A program made the translations under genes and the position numbers. DNA of 43,511 bases from Deltaproteobacteria bacterium (GTDB taxonomy: Bacteria; Desulfobacterota; Syntrophia; Syntrophales; UBA8958), in the NCBI GenBank assembly GCA_029561465.1, contig JAKQIZ010000144.1, positions 1 to 43,511 of the forward strand. Direction: 5' to 3'. The stretch's first letter is position 1. Every line of letters begins with the position of its first letter. Shown here in pieces: positions 16,279 to 24,166 of the stretch. The notes below the pieces were generated by a model. That model had not been told where the DNA came from and did no database searches. It saw nothing but the letters and a program-made list of their open reading frames with translations.

Positions 16279-17651
16279 GAGGAGCCGCTCCCTTGCCCGC
16301 CATTGCCCATATCCGCCAATCCCTGATCATCGCCCTCTGGTTCATGTTCTTGACCTTTCCCATTTTGGTGGTCCGCGTCAATACCATCGAAAATATCATC
16401 GAGTGGCGCTGGCTGAATATGATGTATGTGGGGGCGGGAAGCTTTCTGGGGTCCTTCGCCTGGCGATATTTTCTGGGCCGGAGGGAGCGCTCCGCAAGCA
16501 GAAATGCCGTTCCGGCCGGGACCCGCCAACTGGCAGCGGTAGCTGTCGGCCCTGGGTACGACGTGGGGCCGGCGGGAATTGCGTTGGCCGGTGGAGTGGA
16601 GACTGGTCGCTCCGGTGGGGTGGAAGAAAAGGTATCAACGCCGCCGGCGCCGCCGGCCAAACCCTGGCTGCATCGGTTGATGGACGACCGGAAACTCCGC
16701 CGCCCCCTGCTGCTGATCCTGGCCGCCGCCGGGACGATCTTCCCCTTTCTTCCCTTCACCTCCACCTATCAGATCAACATCGTCACCAACGCCCTCCTCT
16801 ACGTGATGCTGGGATTGGGGCTGAACATCGTCGTCGGCCTGGCGGGGCTCCTCCATCTGGGTTACGTGGCGTTCTATGCCGTGGGCGCCTACAGTTACGC
16901 CCTCCTCTATCACCATTTCGGGATCGGCTTCTGGACCGCCCTGCCCTTGGGCGCCCTCCTGGCAACCCTGTTCGGAATTGCCTTGGGATTTCCCATCCTG
17001 CGTCTCCGGGGTGATTATCTGGCCATCGTCACCCTGGGCTTTGCCGAGATAACCCGCCTCGTCCTGGAAAACTGGAACGAGTTTTCCTTCGGTCCGAGCG
17101 GGATCGCCGGGATTCCCCGGCCGGGTCTCTTCGGTTGGGAAATGGATCTCCACGGGGCCACGATCTACATCTATTTCCTCATGATCTTTCTGTGCCTCCT
17201 GACGATCTTTGTGGTCAACCGTCTCCAGAACTCCCGGATCGGCCGGGCCTGGGTGGCCCTCCGGGAGGACGAAACGGCGTGTGAGGCCATGGGCGTCAAT
17301 CCCACCGCGGCGAAACTTACGGCCTTCGCCCTGGGGTCCACCTGGGCGGGTCTCGCCGGCGTGGTCTTTGCCGCCAAGACGACCTTCGTCAATCCGGCGA
17401 GCTTCACCTTCCTCGAATCGGCCATGATCCTCTCCATCGTCGTCCTGGGCGGCATGGGTTCCATCCTGGGCGTGATCATCGGCGCCTTTGTTCTGATCCT
17501 CACGCCGGAATATCTCCGGGCCTTCAGCGAATACCGGATGCTGCTGTTCGGCCTGATCATGGTGATGATGATGATCTTCCGGCCCCAGGGCATCGTCAGC
17601 GGCGTCCGCCGGATCTATGAATTCCATCGGGGACCGGGGGAGCAGAGATGA
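16275..17651 (+). CDS. livM: Branched-chain amino acid ABC transporter permease LivM
   Basis: Second permease of the Liv system, overlapping livH by ATGA. The core (about residues 165-445) has GLGLNIVVGLAGLLHLG, RLRGDYLAIVTLGF, GRAWVALREDETACEAMG and VVLGGMGSILGV, all LivM blocks. The N-terminal extension has two hydrophobic helices and then a hydrophilic insertion of about 57 residues (72-128, nt about 16488-16658) rich in Gly, Ala, Val and Pro before the conserved domain resumes. The product is 458 residues. Some LivM proteins do carry an N-terminal extension, but this low-complexity segment resembles those in other genes of the window. Confidence 0.92.
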   Translation: MRGAAPLPAIAHIRQSLIIALWFMFLTFPILVVRVNTIENIIEWRWLNMMYVGAGSFLGSFAWRYFLGRRERSASRNAVPAGTRQLAAVAVGPGYDVGPAGIALAGGVETGRSGGVEEKVSTPPAPPAKPWLHRLMDDRKLRRPLLLILAAAGTIFPFLPFTSTYQINIVTNALLYVMLGLGLNIVVGLAGLLHLGYVAFYAVGAYSYALLYHHFGIGFWTALPLGALLATLFGIALGFPILRLRGDYLAIVTLGFAEITRLVLENWNEFSFGPSGIAGIPRPGLFGWEMDLHGATIYIYFLMIFLCLLTIFVVNRLQNSRIGRAWVALREDETACEAMGVNPTAAKLTAFALGSTWAGLAGVVFAAKTTFVNPASFTFLESAMILSIVVLGGMGSILGVIIGAFVLILTPEYLRAFSEYRMLLFGLIMVMMMIFRPQGIVSGVRRIYEFHRGPGEQR

Positions 17652-18448
17652 ACGCCGTGACGGAACCCCTCCTCAATGTCCAGACACTGACCATGAATTT
17701 CGGCGGTCTCCGGGCCCTGGACCAGGTAAGCCTCCAGGTTCAGCCCGGAGAGGTGGTGGCCCTGATCGGCCCCAACGGCGCGGGGAAAACCACCTTCTTC
17801 AACTGCGTTACCGGCATCTACCGGCCCTCGGGGGGGGATGTCTTCGTGACGCCGCCGGGGAAGAAGCGGCGGCGCCTCAATGGTCTGAAGACCCACCAGG
17901 TCACGGCCTCGGGGCTGGCCCGGACCTTCCAGAACATCCGCCTTTTCCAGGAGATGACCGTCCTGGAGAATGTCATGATCGGCCGCCACTGCCGGACCCG
18001 GGCGGGGGTCCTCGGGGCGGTCCTCCGGGACCCCCAGACCCGCCGAGAGGAAAGGGATATCGTGGAGCGCAGTTACACCATCCTGGAAAAGATCGGTCTC
18101 GCCGGCGAGGTAAACGAGCTGGCCAAGAACCTTCCCTACGGCGATCAACGCCGCCTGGAGATCGCCCGGGCCATGGCGACGGAGCCCTTCCTCCTCCTCC
18201 TCGACGAGCCCGCCGCGGGGATGAATCCCCGGGAGACCGACGCCCTCGAGGCCCTGATCCGCCGGATCTGTGACGAGGAGGGCATCGCGGTGCTCCTGAT
18301 CGAACATGACATGCGGATCGTCATGAGCATCTCCAATCGCATCTATGTTCTCGATTACGGTAAGAAAATCGCCGCCGGCACCGCGGCGGAGATCTGGGAG
18401 AATCCGGTGGTGATCAAGGCCTATCTGGGCGAGGAAACGGAGGAATAA
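17648..18448 (+). CDS. livG: Branched-chain amino acid ABC transporter ATPase LivG
   Basis: A 266-residue ATPase overlapping livM by ATGA. Walker A is GPNGAGKTT, the Q-loop region is TFQNIRLFQEMTV, the signature is reduced to LPYGDQRRLEIARA (YGDQR, typical of LivG) and Walker B is LLLLDEPAAGMNP. LivG works as a heterodimer with LivF to energise the LivHM channel. A REP-like spacer separates it from livF. Confidence 0.96.
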   Translation: MNAVTEPLLNVQTLTMNFGGLRALDQVSLQVQPGEVVALIGPNGAGKTTFFNCVTGIYRPSGGDVFVTPPGKKRRRLNGLKTHQVTASGLARTFQNIRLFQEMTVLENVMIGRHCRTRAGVLGAVLRDPQTRREERDIVERSYTILEKIGLAGEVNELAKNLPYGDQRRLEIARAMATEPFLLLLDEPAAGMNPRETDALEALIRRICDEEGIAVLLIEHDMRIVMSISNRIYVLDYGKKIAAGTAAEIWENPVVIKAYLGEETEE

Positions 18449-18449
18449 T

Positions 18450-18575
18450 ATGGAGACGGTCCTCTTTTTCGGCGACAACCCTGAGCCGGCGACAAGCAAA
18501 TGGGAAAAACGGGGACGGTTCCCATTTTTTCGTAAGCATATCGAACTAGTCGCAAGGGGGACGGTCCTCGCTTGC
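18450..18575 (+). repeat. Three REP-like hairpin cores between livG and livF
   Basis: Three copies of a GGRGACGGTYCYC core occur at 18452-18464, 18511-18523 and 18557-18569. The second sits in a hairpin with perfect 9-bp arms AAATGGGAA (18498-18506) and TTCCCATTT (18519-18527); the third lies between GCAAG (18552-18556) and CTTGC (18571-18575). A direct repeat CGGCGACAA lies at 18470-18478 and 18487-18495. The pattern resembles REP sequences mobilised by Y1 (RAYT) transposases. No transposase is in the window. Confidence 0.7.
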
Positions 18576-18640
18576 TGCGGTGATCTTCACCCGGCGGCAG
18601 CCGGGAATTCCTTCCTCATGCGGAGCATCCCGGAGGGGCG

Positions 18641-19357
18641 ATGAGCGGCCTACTCGAATTGATCGACGTCCAGACTTATTATGGCAACATCCAGGCCCTG
18701 AAGGACATTACGCTTACCGTAGGGGAGGGGGAGATCATCACCCTCATCGGGGCCAACGGGGCGGGCAAATCCACCACCCTGATGTCCATCTCGGGCATTG
18801 TCCCGCCGCGGGCCGGCGACATCCTGTTCATGGGCCGGAGGCTTGGCGGCGTCAGCCCCAACGAGATCGTCGCCTTGGGGATCTCCCAGGTGCCGGAAGG
18901 GCGCCGGATCTTCCCCTATCTCACGGTGACGGAGAATCTCGACATGGGGGCCTTCCTCCGCAAGGACCAGGCCGGCGTGAAGAAGGACATGGAGCATATC
19001 TTCGCGCTTTTCCCCATCCTTGCGGAACGGCGGAACCAGCCCGGAGGCACCCTCTCCGGCGGCGAGCAGCAGATGCTGGCCATTTCCCGGGCCCTGATGG
19101 CCCGGCCCCGTCTGCTCCTTCTCGACGAGCCCTCCCTGGGGCTGGCCCCGATTTACGTGCGCCTCATCTTCGACATCATCCGCCGGATCAACCGCGAGGA
19201 CGGGACGACGATCTTTCTGGTGGAACAGAACGCCAATATGGCCCTGAAGGTGGCCCATCGGGGGTATGTCATGGAGACGGGCCGGATCGTCATGGCGGAT
19301 ACGGCGGAAAACCTCCGCAACGACGAAGGGGTGAAGCGGGCCTACCTGGGGGCATGA
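18641..19357 (+). CDS. livF: Branched-chain amino acid ABC transporter ATPase LivF
   Basis: A 238-residue ATPase: Walker A GANGAGKST, signature TLSGGEQQMLAISRA, Walker B LLLLDEPSLGLAP, and the LivF-type PEGRRIFPYLTVTENL. It completes the livKHMGF operon, but unlike the other junctions it is 192 bases from livG, because REP-like hairpins occupy the gap. The ATG has GGAGGGGCG just upstream. Confidence 0.96.
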   Translation: MSGLLELIDVQTYYGNIQALKDITLTVGEGEIITLIGANGAGKSTTLMSISGIVPPRAGDILFMGRRLGGVSPNEIVALGISQVPEGRRIFPYLTVTENLDMGAFLRKDQAGVKKDMEHIFALFPILAERRNQPGGTLSGGEQQMLAISRALMARPRLLLLDEPSLGLAPIYVRLIFDIIRRINREDGTTIFLVEQNANMALKVAHRGYVMETGRIVMADTAENLRNDEGVKRAYLGA

Positions 19358-19405
19358 ACTCGCCGGCCGCAACCCGTAAATGAAAAGTAATTCAATGCGC
19401 AGCCG

Positions 19406-19897
19406 ATGTTACCTTCCCGGTGGTTCGGGGTGTCGGGGATGGTTGCGTCCATGCAGGTGAGCCCGAAAGTGCCGACAAATACATACTTCTACGATAGGGT
19501 GTTAGTCGAGTCCCTGCCCATCGGCGGTCCCGATGCGGCGGAGCGGCGGATCTTTTCCGACAAGGGCGAGATGGCCCAGATCATCAACCGCCCGGATGCC
19601 GCCATCCGGCAGATCGTTTACTGGGACATCGATTCCGCCCGCACCGGCGTGGATCGGGGCCACCACTATCATCTCCGGAAAACGGATCGGATGTACGTGA
19701 TCGCCGGGGAAGTGGAACTGCTCCTGGAAGATCCGCGGACCGGCGCGCGGGATACGGTGGTCCTCCGTGCGGGGGAACGGGTCCGGATTCTCCCTGGCGT
19801 CGCCCATGCCGTCCGTTCCCGGATCAGGTCCCAGGTCCTGGAATACAGCCCCGACCCCTACGACCCCGCCGACACCTATCCCCATCGCATGGCCTGA
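19406..19897 (+). CDS. Cupin-domain protein of unknown substrate
   Basis: A small (up to 163 residues) single-domain cupin. The first cupin motif is visible as DRGHHYHLRKTDRMYVIAGEVE split around two His residues, and the second as GVAHAVRS. QIVYWDIDSARTG before it resembles sugar-nucleotide-isomerase-like cupins, but no substrate can be assigned. Starts at ATG 19406, 19439 or 19451 are possible, none with a clear ribosome-binding site; the conserved region begins after all three. It follows livF by 48 bases and may be read from the liv operon. Confidence 0.7.
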   Translation: MLPSRWFGVSGMVASMQVSPKVPTNTYFYDRVLVESLPIGGPDAAERRIFSDKGEMAQIINRPDAAIRQIVYWDIDSARTGVDRGHHYHLRKTDRMYVIAGEVELLLEDPRTGARDTVVLRAGERVRILPGVAHAVRSRIRSQVLEYSPDPYDPADTYPHRMA

Positions 19898-20032
19898 ATC
19901 CGTGCCGGTGGCGCCACCAGAGCACGCCCGATAGCATTCATCCGAAAATACAATATGGGCAGCTAACGGCTACGAACCCCATGCCGTCCCTGGCGGTGAT
20001 CGGCGCCTTCCTTTCCGTGCCGGAATGATTCG

Positions 20033-20073
20033 TTGACAAGGAAAATGACCATCGGTCAGTTTGTGACTGGTCA
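20033..20073 (+). promoter_or_regulatory. TetR-type operator pair next to a -35 box
   Basis: TTGACA at 20033-20038 is followed by two palindromes, TGACCATCGGTCA (20046-20058) and TGACTGGTCA (20064-20073). TGACC-n3-GGTCA dyads are typical TetR/AcrR-family operators, placed here where a repressor would block the promoter. No TetR-family gene or other convincing gene follows on the plus strand, so the controlled gene is missing or has been displaced. Confidence 0.5.
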
Positions 20074-20094
20074 GAAAAATGCCTGTAAAAGAAA

Positions 20095-20140
20095 TATGCT
20101 CGTGATTTCAATATGTTATAGTATGCCCGTCACGAGCATA
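20095..20140. repeat. Perfect 11-bp inverted repeat
   Basis: TATGCTCGTGA (20095-20105) and TCACGAGCATA (20130-20140) flank a 24-nt AT-rich spacer containing TATAGT. An alternative stem TGCCCG (20124-20129) with CGGGCA (20142-20147) overlaps the right arm, so two structures compete. It could be an operator or a remnant of a mobile element. Confidence 0.5.
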
Positions 20141-20205
20141 GCGGGCAAAATCGGCCATAAATGGAACAGCCTTCTCTCTTGTCAGATATAATTTCCTTCT
20201 TTATT

Positions 20206-20331
20206 GACGGCATCGTAAAAAGTCCGGATGCTTCGTTGCGCTTCATCCCTCGTCACTGCGACGTACGTCCAAGTACGTCTCATTCCTCAGGATTCGCGCG
20301 CCTCGCCTGCGGATCTTTTTACGATGCCGTC
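20206..20331. mobile_element. 126-bp MITE-like element with 17-bp TIRs and 6-bp target duplication
   Basis: Perfect terminal inverted repeats of 17 bp (20206-20222 beginning GACGGCATCGTAAAAAG, and its complement at 20315-20331) bound a sequence with its own internal dyad GACGTAC (20260-20266) / GTACGTC (20273-20279). The element is flanked by TTTATT at 20200-20205 and again at 20332-20337, as expected for a target-site duplication. It encodes no transposase, so it would be moved in trans. Confidence 0.78.
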
Positions 20332-20392
20332 TTTATTAATGTATTATCTGAAAGTGTTTTATAATTTTTAGTGTCGCACCCAAATGTCCAGC

Positions 20393-22384
20393 TTACTTAG
20401 GAATTGTTACCGTCTTAACGTCAACGGTTATTTCATCCAATTTCTTTTGTATTTCTGGTTTAACATCTTGTTGAAGACGTCCACCGAGATGTTTGGAAAA
20501 GAATTTTTCCATTGCCACTACCATTGCTAAACGGTTTTCCCTACCTGCAAACCCGTGACCTTCATCCGGTGCAACCATATATTCCACATCCCTGCCAAGA
20601 TCACGCAAAGCAACGACAATATGATCCGATTCCGCTTTATTTACACGGGGATCATTGGCACCCTGAACAACATACAATGGAGCTTTAATATTATTTGCAT
20701 AATTGAATGGTGATTGTTCATCGAGCATTTTCTTCTCTTCGGGGTTATCCATATCGCCGACTCTTATGGCAAAAGCCTTTTTAAGCGGCGCCATGTACGG
20801 AGGAATTGATTTTAGTAGTGACACGATGTTTGAAGGACCAACAATATCGAAACCGGCCGCGTATAAATCGGGAGTGAATGCTAAACCCGCTAATGTTGCA
20901 TAACCTCCGTACGAAGCTCCGGCAATGGCAACTTTTTTAGGATCAGCAATTCCTTCTTTGATTAAATAATTAACACCAGCGGTTAAATCCTGCTGCATTG
21001 CTCTTCCCCACTGTTTATTACCGGCATTTAGGAATTTTTTTCCGTACCCGGTTGAACCTCTGAAGTTAGGAAGAAGAACCGCATAACCTCTGTTTGCCAA
21101 AAATTGCGCGGTGGGGTTATATCCCCAATAATCGCGCTCCCAGGGACCGCCATGCGGATAAATAACCAAAGGTAATTTTTTCGCGGCAATTCCTTTGGGC
21201 AAGACAAGATAAGCGGGAATCATAATCCCATCTTGGGCTCTATATTTTATTGTCTTCATCTGGGCAAGATTTTCTGTAGGAAGATCGGGACGCGATTTAT
21301 ATAGAAGTTCAGCCTTTCCTGTTGTTCTATCAAATAAATACGTAGAACCGGGATCAACATCTCTCGATACATTAACGATCCACAGATTTTCATCTGAGGT
21401 CATTGATGTAAATCTGATTTCACCTTCAGGAACTGCCTTCTTTAATTGATTATAGGATTTTTCAAATTCTTTGTTCTTAAAATAAATTTTAAAATGATCC
21501 GCTATGTAATATGTTGCCAACAATTCATTGGTAACATCGGAAAAAAGAGCTCCGCCGAAATCAACTTCATTTTCAGGATCACGCTCAATAAATTTTGTGG
21601 TATTATCATCAAGGTTATAAAGGAGTAATTCTGTTTTATCAGCTTTACTGCCCTTATTCGAAATCATATAAAAACTTTTTCCATCCACTGTAAAACGATA
21701 CCGCGACACCGTCTCTTCGTTGTTAACGGAATAAATAGATACAAGCTTATCTCCATCAACTTTAAGAATTTCTGTTCCGCCGTCCTGGGTCTGGCGTGAA
21801 CCCAATCTAAGCTTAGCGTCAAGATCAAAAACCCATCTGGCAACATTCTCATCGTTTTTTCGAATTAAGGTTTTTTCCCCGGTGGTAAGATTTAGTTTAT
21901 AAACATCATGAAGCTGGGGATGTCGATCATTTAATCCGATAAGAATTTCGTTGGGAGTTTTTCTCGGTACATCATAAATATAAGCTTTAACATTTTCCAT
22001 AGGAGTTAGATCTCTGGTTTGAGGAACAGGGTCTCCTTTTACCGTAGGATCTACTGCATATAGTCTATAATTTTCATTTCCACCCTTATCTTGAACATAA
22101 AGAACATATCTGCTATCCCGAGACCAGAAGTAATTTCTGACCGGTCTTTTAGTATCGTTTGTAAGCGGTCTCGCTTCTTCAAATTTCTGCTTTCTTTCCT
22201 TTACCCAAATATTAGGCACATTGTTAAACGGTTTGATAAAAGTAATGAACTTTCCATCCGGCGAAATTTGCGCACCGGATATTTTGGGATCGCCAAAAAA
22301 TAATTCACGATCAATTATTGGTGGTAATTGTGCATATGCCTGTATAGTAATTCCTAATAAAATTAAAACTAAAATTTTCTTCAT
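20393..22384 (-). CDS. Secreted S9-family prolyl oligopeptidase/dipeptidyl aminopeptidase
   Basis: A 663-residue secreted serine peptidase. The signal peptide MKKILVLILLGITIQAYAQ is followed by a beta-propeller-like region (about 30-370) and an alpha/beta-hydrolase domain with the catalytic Ser491 in GASYGGYA, Asp578 in GANDPRV and His610 in DEGHGF. IYPHGGPWERDYW and FRGSTGYGK are standard S9 blocks. TAGGAG precedes the ATG. Base and codon use (many AAA, ATT, TTA) is far more AT-rich than almost all other genes in the window, and the signal peptide ending AYAQ is Bacteroidetes/Ignavibacteria-like. I infer horizontal acquisition. It sits beside a MITE and an ankyrin fragment. Confidence 0.93.
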   Translation of the reverse strand: MKKILVLILLGITIQAYAQLPPIIDRELFFGDPKISGAQISPDGKFITFIKPFNNVPNIWVKERKQKFEEARPLTNDTKRPVRNYFWSRDSRYVLYVQDKGGNENYRLYAVDPTVKGDPVPQTRDLTPMENVKAYIYDVPRKTPNEILIGLNDRHPQLHDVYKLNLTTGEKTLIRKNDENVARWVFDLDAKLRLGSRQTQDGGTEILKVDGDKLVSIYSVNNEETVSRYRFTVDGKSFYMISNKGSKADKTELLLYNLDDNTTKFIERDPENEVDFGGALFSDVTNELLATYYIADHFKIYFKNKEFEKSYNQLKKAVPEGEIRFTSMTSDENLWIVNVSRDVDPGSTYLFDRTTGKAELLYKSRPDLPTENLAQMKTIKYRAQDGIMIPAYLVLPKGIAAKKLPLVIYPHGGPWERDYWGYNPTAQFLANRGYAVLLPNFRGSTGYGKKFLNAGNKQWGRAMQQDLTAGVNYLIKEGIADPKKVAIAGASYGGYATLAGLAFTPDLYAAGFDIVGPSNIVSLLKSIPPYMAPLKKAFAIRVGDMDNPEEKKMLDEQSPFNYANNIKAPLYVVQGANDPRVNKAESDHIVVALRDLGRDVEYMVAPDEGHGFAGRENRLAMVVAMEKFFSKHLGGRLQQDVKPEIQKKLDEITVDVKTVTIPK

Positions 22385-22416
22385 AATACGCTCCTAACTT
22401 TTGGTAAAAATCAAAA

Positions 22417-22647
22417 TTAACGTGCTCCGGCTTTTTTAAGAATATCCACGATTCTACCCATTCCGGCCCGCTGTGCCCAATGAAGCGCCGTATATCCGGC
22501 TTTTGATTTACAGTTCACATCAATGCCGCTGTTGATAAGAATTTTAACCTTTTCAATATATTTTGCCGTCTGAGCTTCTACAGACGAACCATACCTCAGG
22601 GTATCATAAGCCGAATGCATGTTATACTGGTGATCTCGCTGTGGCAA
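22417..22647 (-). pseudogene. Ankyrin-repeat fragment
   Basis: 76 residues ending in an ankyrin repeat (INSGIDVNCKSKAGYTALHW, then RAGMGRIVDILKKAGA). The nominal ATG at 22647 lies inside the end of the GGDEF gene, and the AT-rich composition begins just after that gene's stop at 22622, so the recognisable part looks like the 3' end of a longer ankyrin gene whose 5' part was lost at the junction. An alternative start is ATG 22620. It lies 32 bases upstream of the S9 peptidase gene on the same strand and probably arrived with it. Confidence 0.55.
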
Positions 22648-23992
22648 AGCGGTATCCGTTCTTGCCTGATTTTTTGATCATATACATAGCCTCATCAGCG
22701 AGTTCGAGCAGCTGTTCCTTATCTTCGCTGTGGTCGGGAAACAATGCGATTCCAATGCTTACGCCAACGACTATCTGTTTCGTATCGATCATGATCGGTT
22801 GGGGCACAACCCGGATTATTTTTTCAGCAACCAGCGCCGCATCCTTGGGCGCATGAATTCCGGATGCAATAACCAAAAACTCATCCCCTCCGATCCGGGC
22901 GACTGTATCCGCTTTCCGTACGCAATCAAGCATGCGTAGGGCAACCTGCTTGAGAACGCTGTCACCGGCACTATGGCCGAAAGTGTCATTCACTTCCTTG
23001 AAGTCGTCCAGATCGAGAAACAGTACGGCCACCATGGTATTGTTTCGGGTCGCCTCGCTTATAGCCATGTCAAGACGATCATTGGCCAATCTCAGCGTGG
23101 GCAAAGCCGTCAGAGGATCATGATTCGCCATGTGGCGTATCTGCTCTTCCATCTGTTTGCGTTCGGTAATATTCCTGGCAATGCTCAGGATCGCCCGCTT
23201 CCCCCGGTACGTCACAAGGCTGGAGCATACCTCGACCGGAATAGTTCTGCCATTTTTGGCCGTATGGGATGTTTCAAAAATCTGCAACTCATCGGAAGGC
23301 ATCGTGCTGGCAAGCGTTTTGATGTCATTGGGTTTGAGCGAAAAATCGATGCCGGGTAAACCGATGGCAAGCAACTCCTCTTTTGAATAGCCCAACTGTT
23401 CCACGGCGGCTTTGTTCACATCGATGAGGTTCGCATCAAAGTCGATAACCCAAACCGTATCGATCATGCCGTCAAGCAGAGCTCGGTTTTGTTCTTCGCT
23501 CTTCCTGAGCTCCTCTTCGATCATCTTGCGGTCCGTGATGTCCATGATGACACCATGCCAGATGATGCCGCCGTCAGCCATTTTTTCGGGTGTTGCATGG
23601 CCATACATCAATCTGATCGGCTGGCCGGGAATCTGCACTCGAAATTCACAATGATAGATCGTCATGGATGCGGCGGAAGATTCAATCAAGCCAAGGACAT
23701 TATCCAAATCGTCCGGGAAGATGACCCTGGTTATAGCAGTGATGTCCTCAGCCACATCTTGAGGCAAACAACCAAAAAAGTGCGTGATGGCGTCCGTGGT
23801 GAACGGTATGCAATAAGTGCCGTCAGGCCGCCTCATCAACTGATAAACGATCCCGGGGATATGAGCAGAGAGTTTTTTGAACCGGAGGTCATTGTCCCTC
23901 AGGAGCTCATCAATCCGCTGGCATTTGATGATTTCTGCTTCGAGTATCCTGATCCTCTTTTCAAGGTCCTTGTAGGTAGGTTTTGGGGTCAT
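22622..23992 (-). CDS. PAS-PAS-GGDEF diguanylate cyclase
   Basis: A 456-residue soluble protein: an N-terminal coiled stretch (TYKDLEKRIRILEAEI), two PAS/PAC domains (about 35-155 and 165-285) and a GGDEF domain (about 295-450). The active site reads RIGGDEF and is complete. RKAD, five residues before the GG, fits the RxxD product-inhibition site, so the enzyme is likely to make cyclic-di-GMP and be feedback-inhibited. The ATG at 23992 is preferred because GGAGGG lies about 10 bases upstream; GTG 24016 is the alternative. It is the only GGDEF protein here and could oppose the two HD-GYP proteins. Confidence 0.9.
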   Translation of the reverse strand: MTPKPTYKDLEKRIRILEAEIIKCQRIDELLRDNDLRFKKLSAHIPGIVYQLMRRPDGTYCIPFTTDAITHFFGCLPQDVAEDITAITRVIFPDDLDNVLGLIESSAASMTIYHCEFRVQIPGQPIRLMYGHATPEKMADGGIIWHGVIMDITDRKMIEEELRKSEEQNRALLDGMIDTVWVIDFDANLIDVNKAAVEQLGYSKEELLAIGLPGIDFSLKPNDIKTLASTMPSDELQIFETSHTAKNGRTIPVEVCSSLVTYRGKRAILSIARNITERKQMEEQIRHMANHDPLTALPTLRLANDRLDMAISEATRNNTMVAVLFLDLDDFKEVNDTFGHSAGDSVLKQVALRMLDCVRKADTVARIGGDEFLVIASGIHAPKDAALVAEKIIRVVPQPIMIDTKQIVVGVSIGIALFPDHSEDKEQLLELADEAMYMIKKSGKNGYRFATARSPV

Positions 23993-24166
23993 GGGGAAGT
24001 GGCCCTCCGATTTCACCCCGAGGCGTAGGATGAAGGTTGGTTTCTCCGGTTGCCGAATGTTTTCCCAGAGGATTATTGTTTAAATTAACATGTTTCTCAA
24101 AATGAGTCAATCGGACCGTTCCGGCAACCATTTTGGAAGCGATGTACCAGCTGAATTTTCTCCGCT

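Larger units (their letters stand above)
19898..20392. other. Gene-poor interval between the cupin and the S9 peptidase genes
   Basis: 495 bases with no convincing gene. It holds a perfect 12-bp palindrome GGTGGCGCCACC (19905-19916), a TetR-type operator cluster (20033-20073), an 11-bp inverted repeat (20095-20140) and a MITE-like element (20206-20331). The base composition falls from GC-rich to AT-rich across it. Confidence 0.7.

Noticed and set aside
20161-20364. 67-residue plus-strand ORF spanning the MITE
   Set aside because: It has no ribosome-binding site, and two-thirds of it is the inserted element. Without the element it would be only 24 residues.
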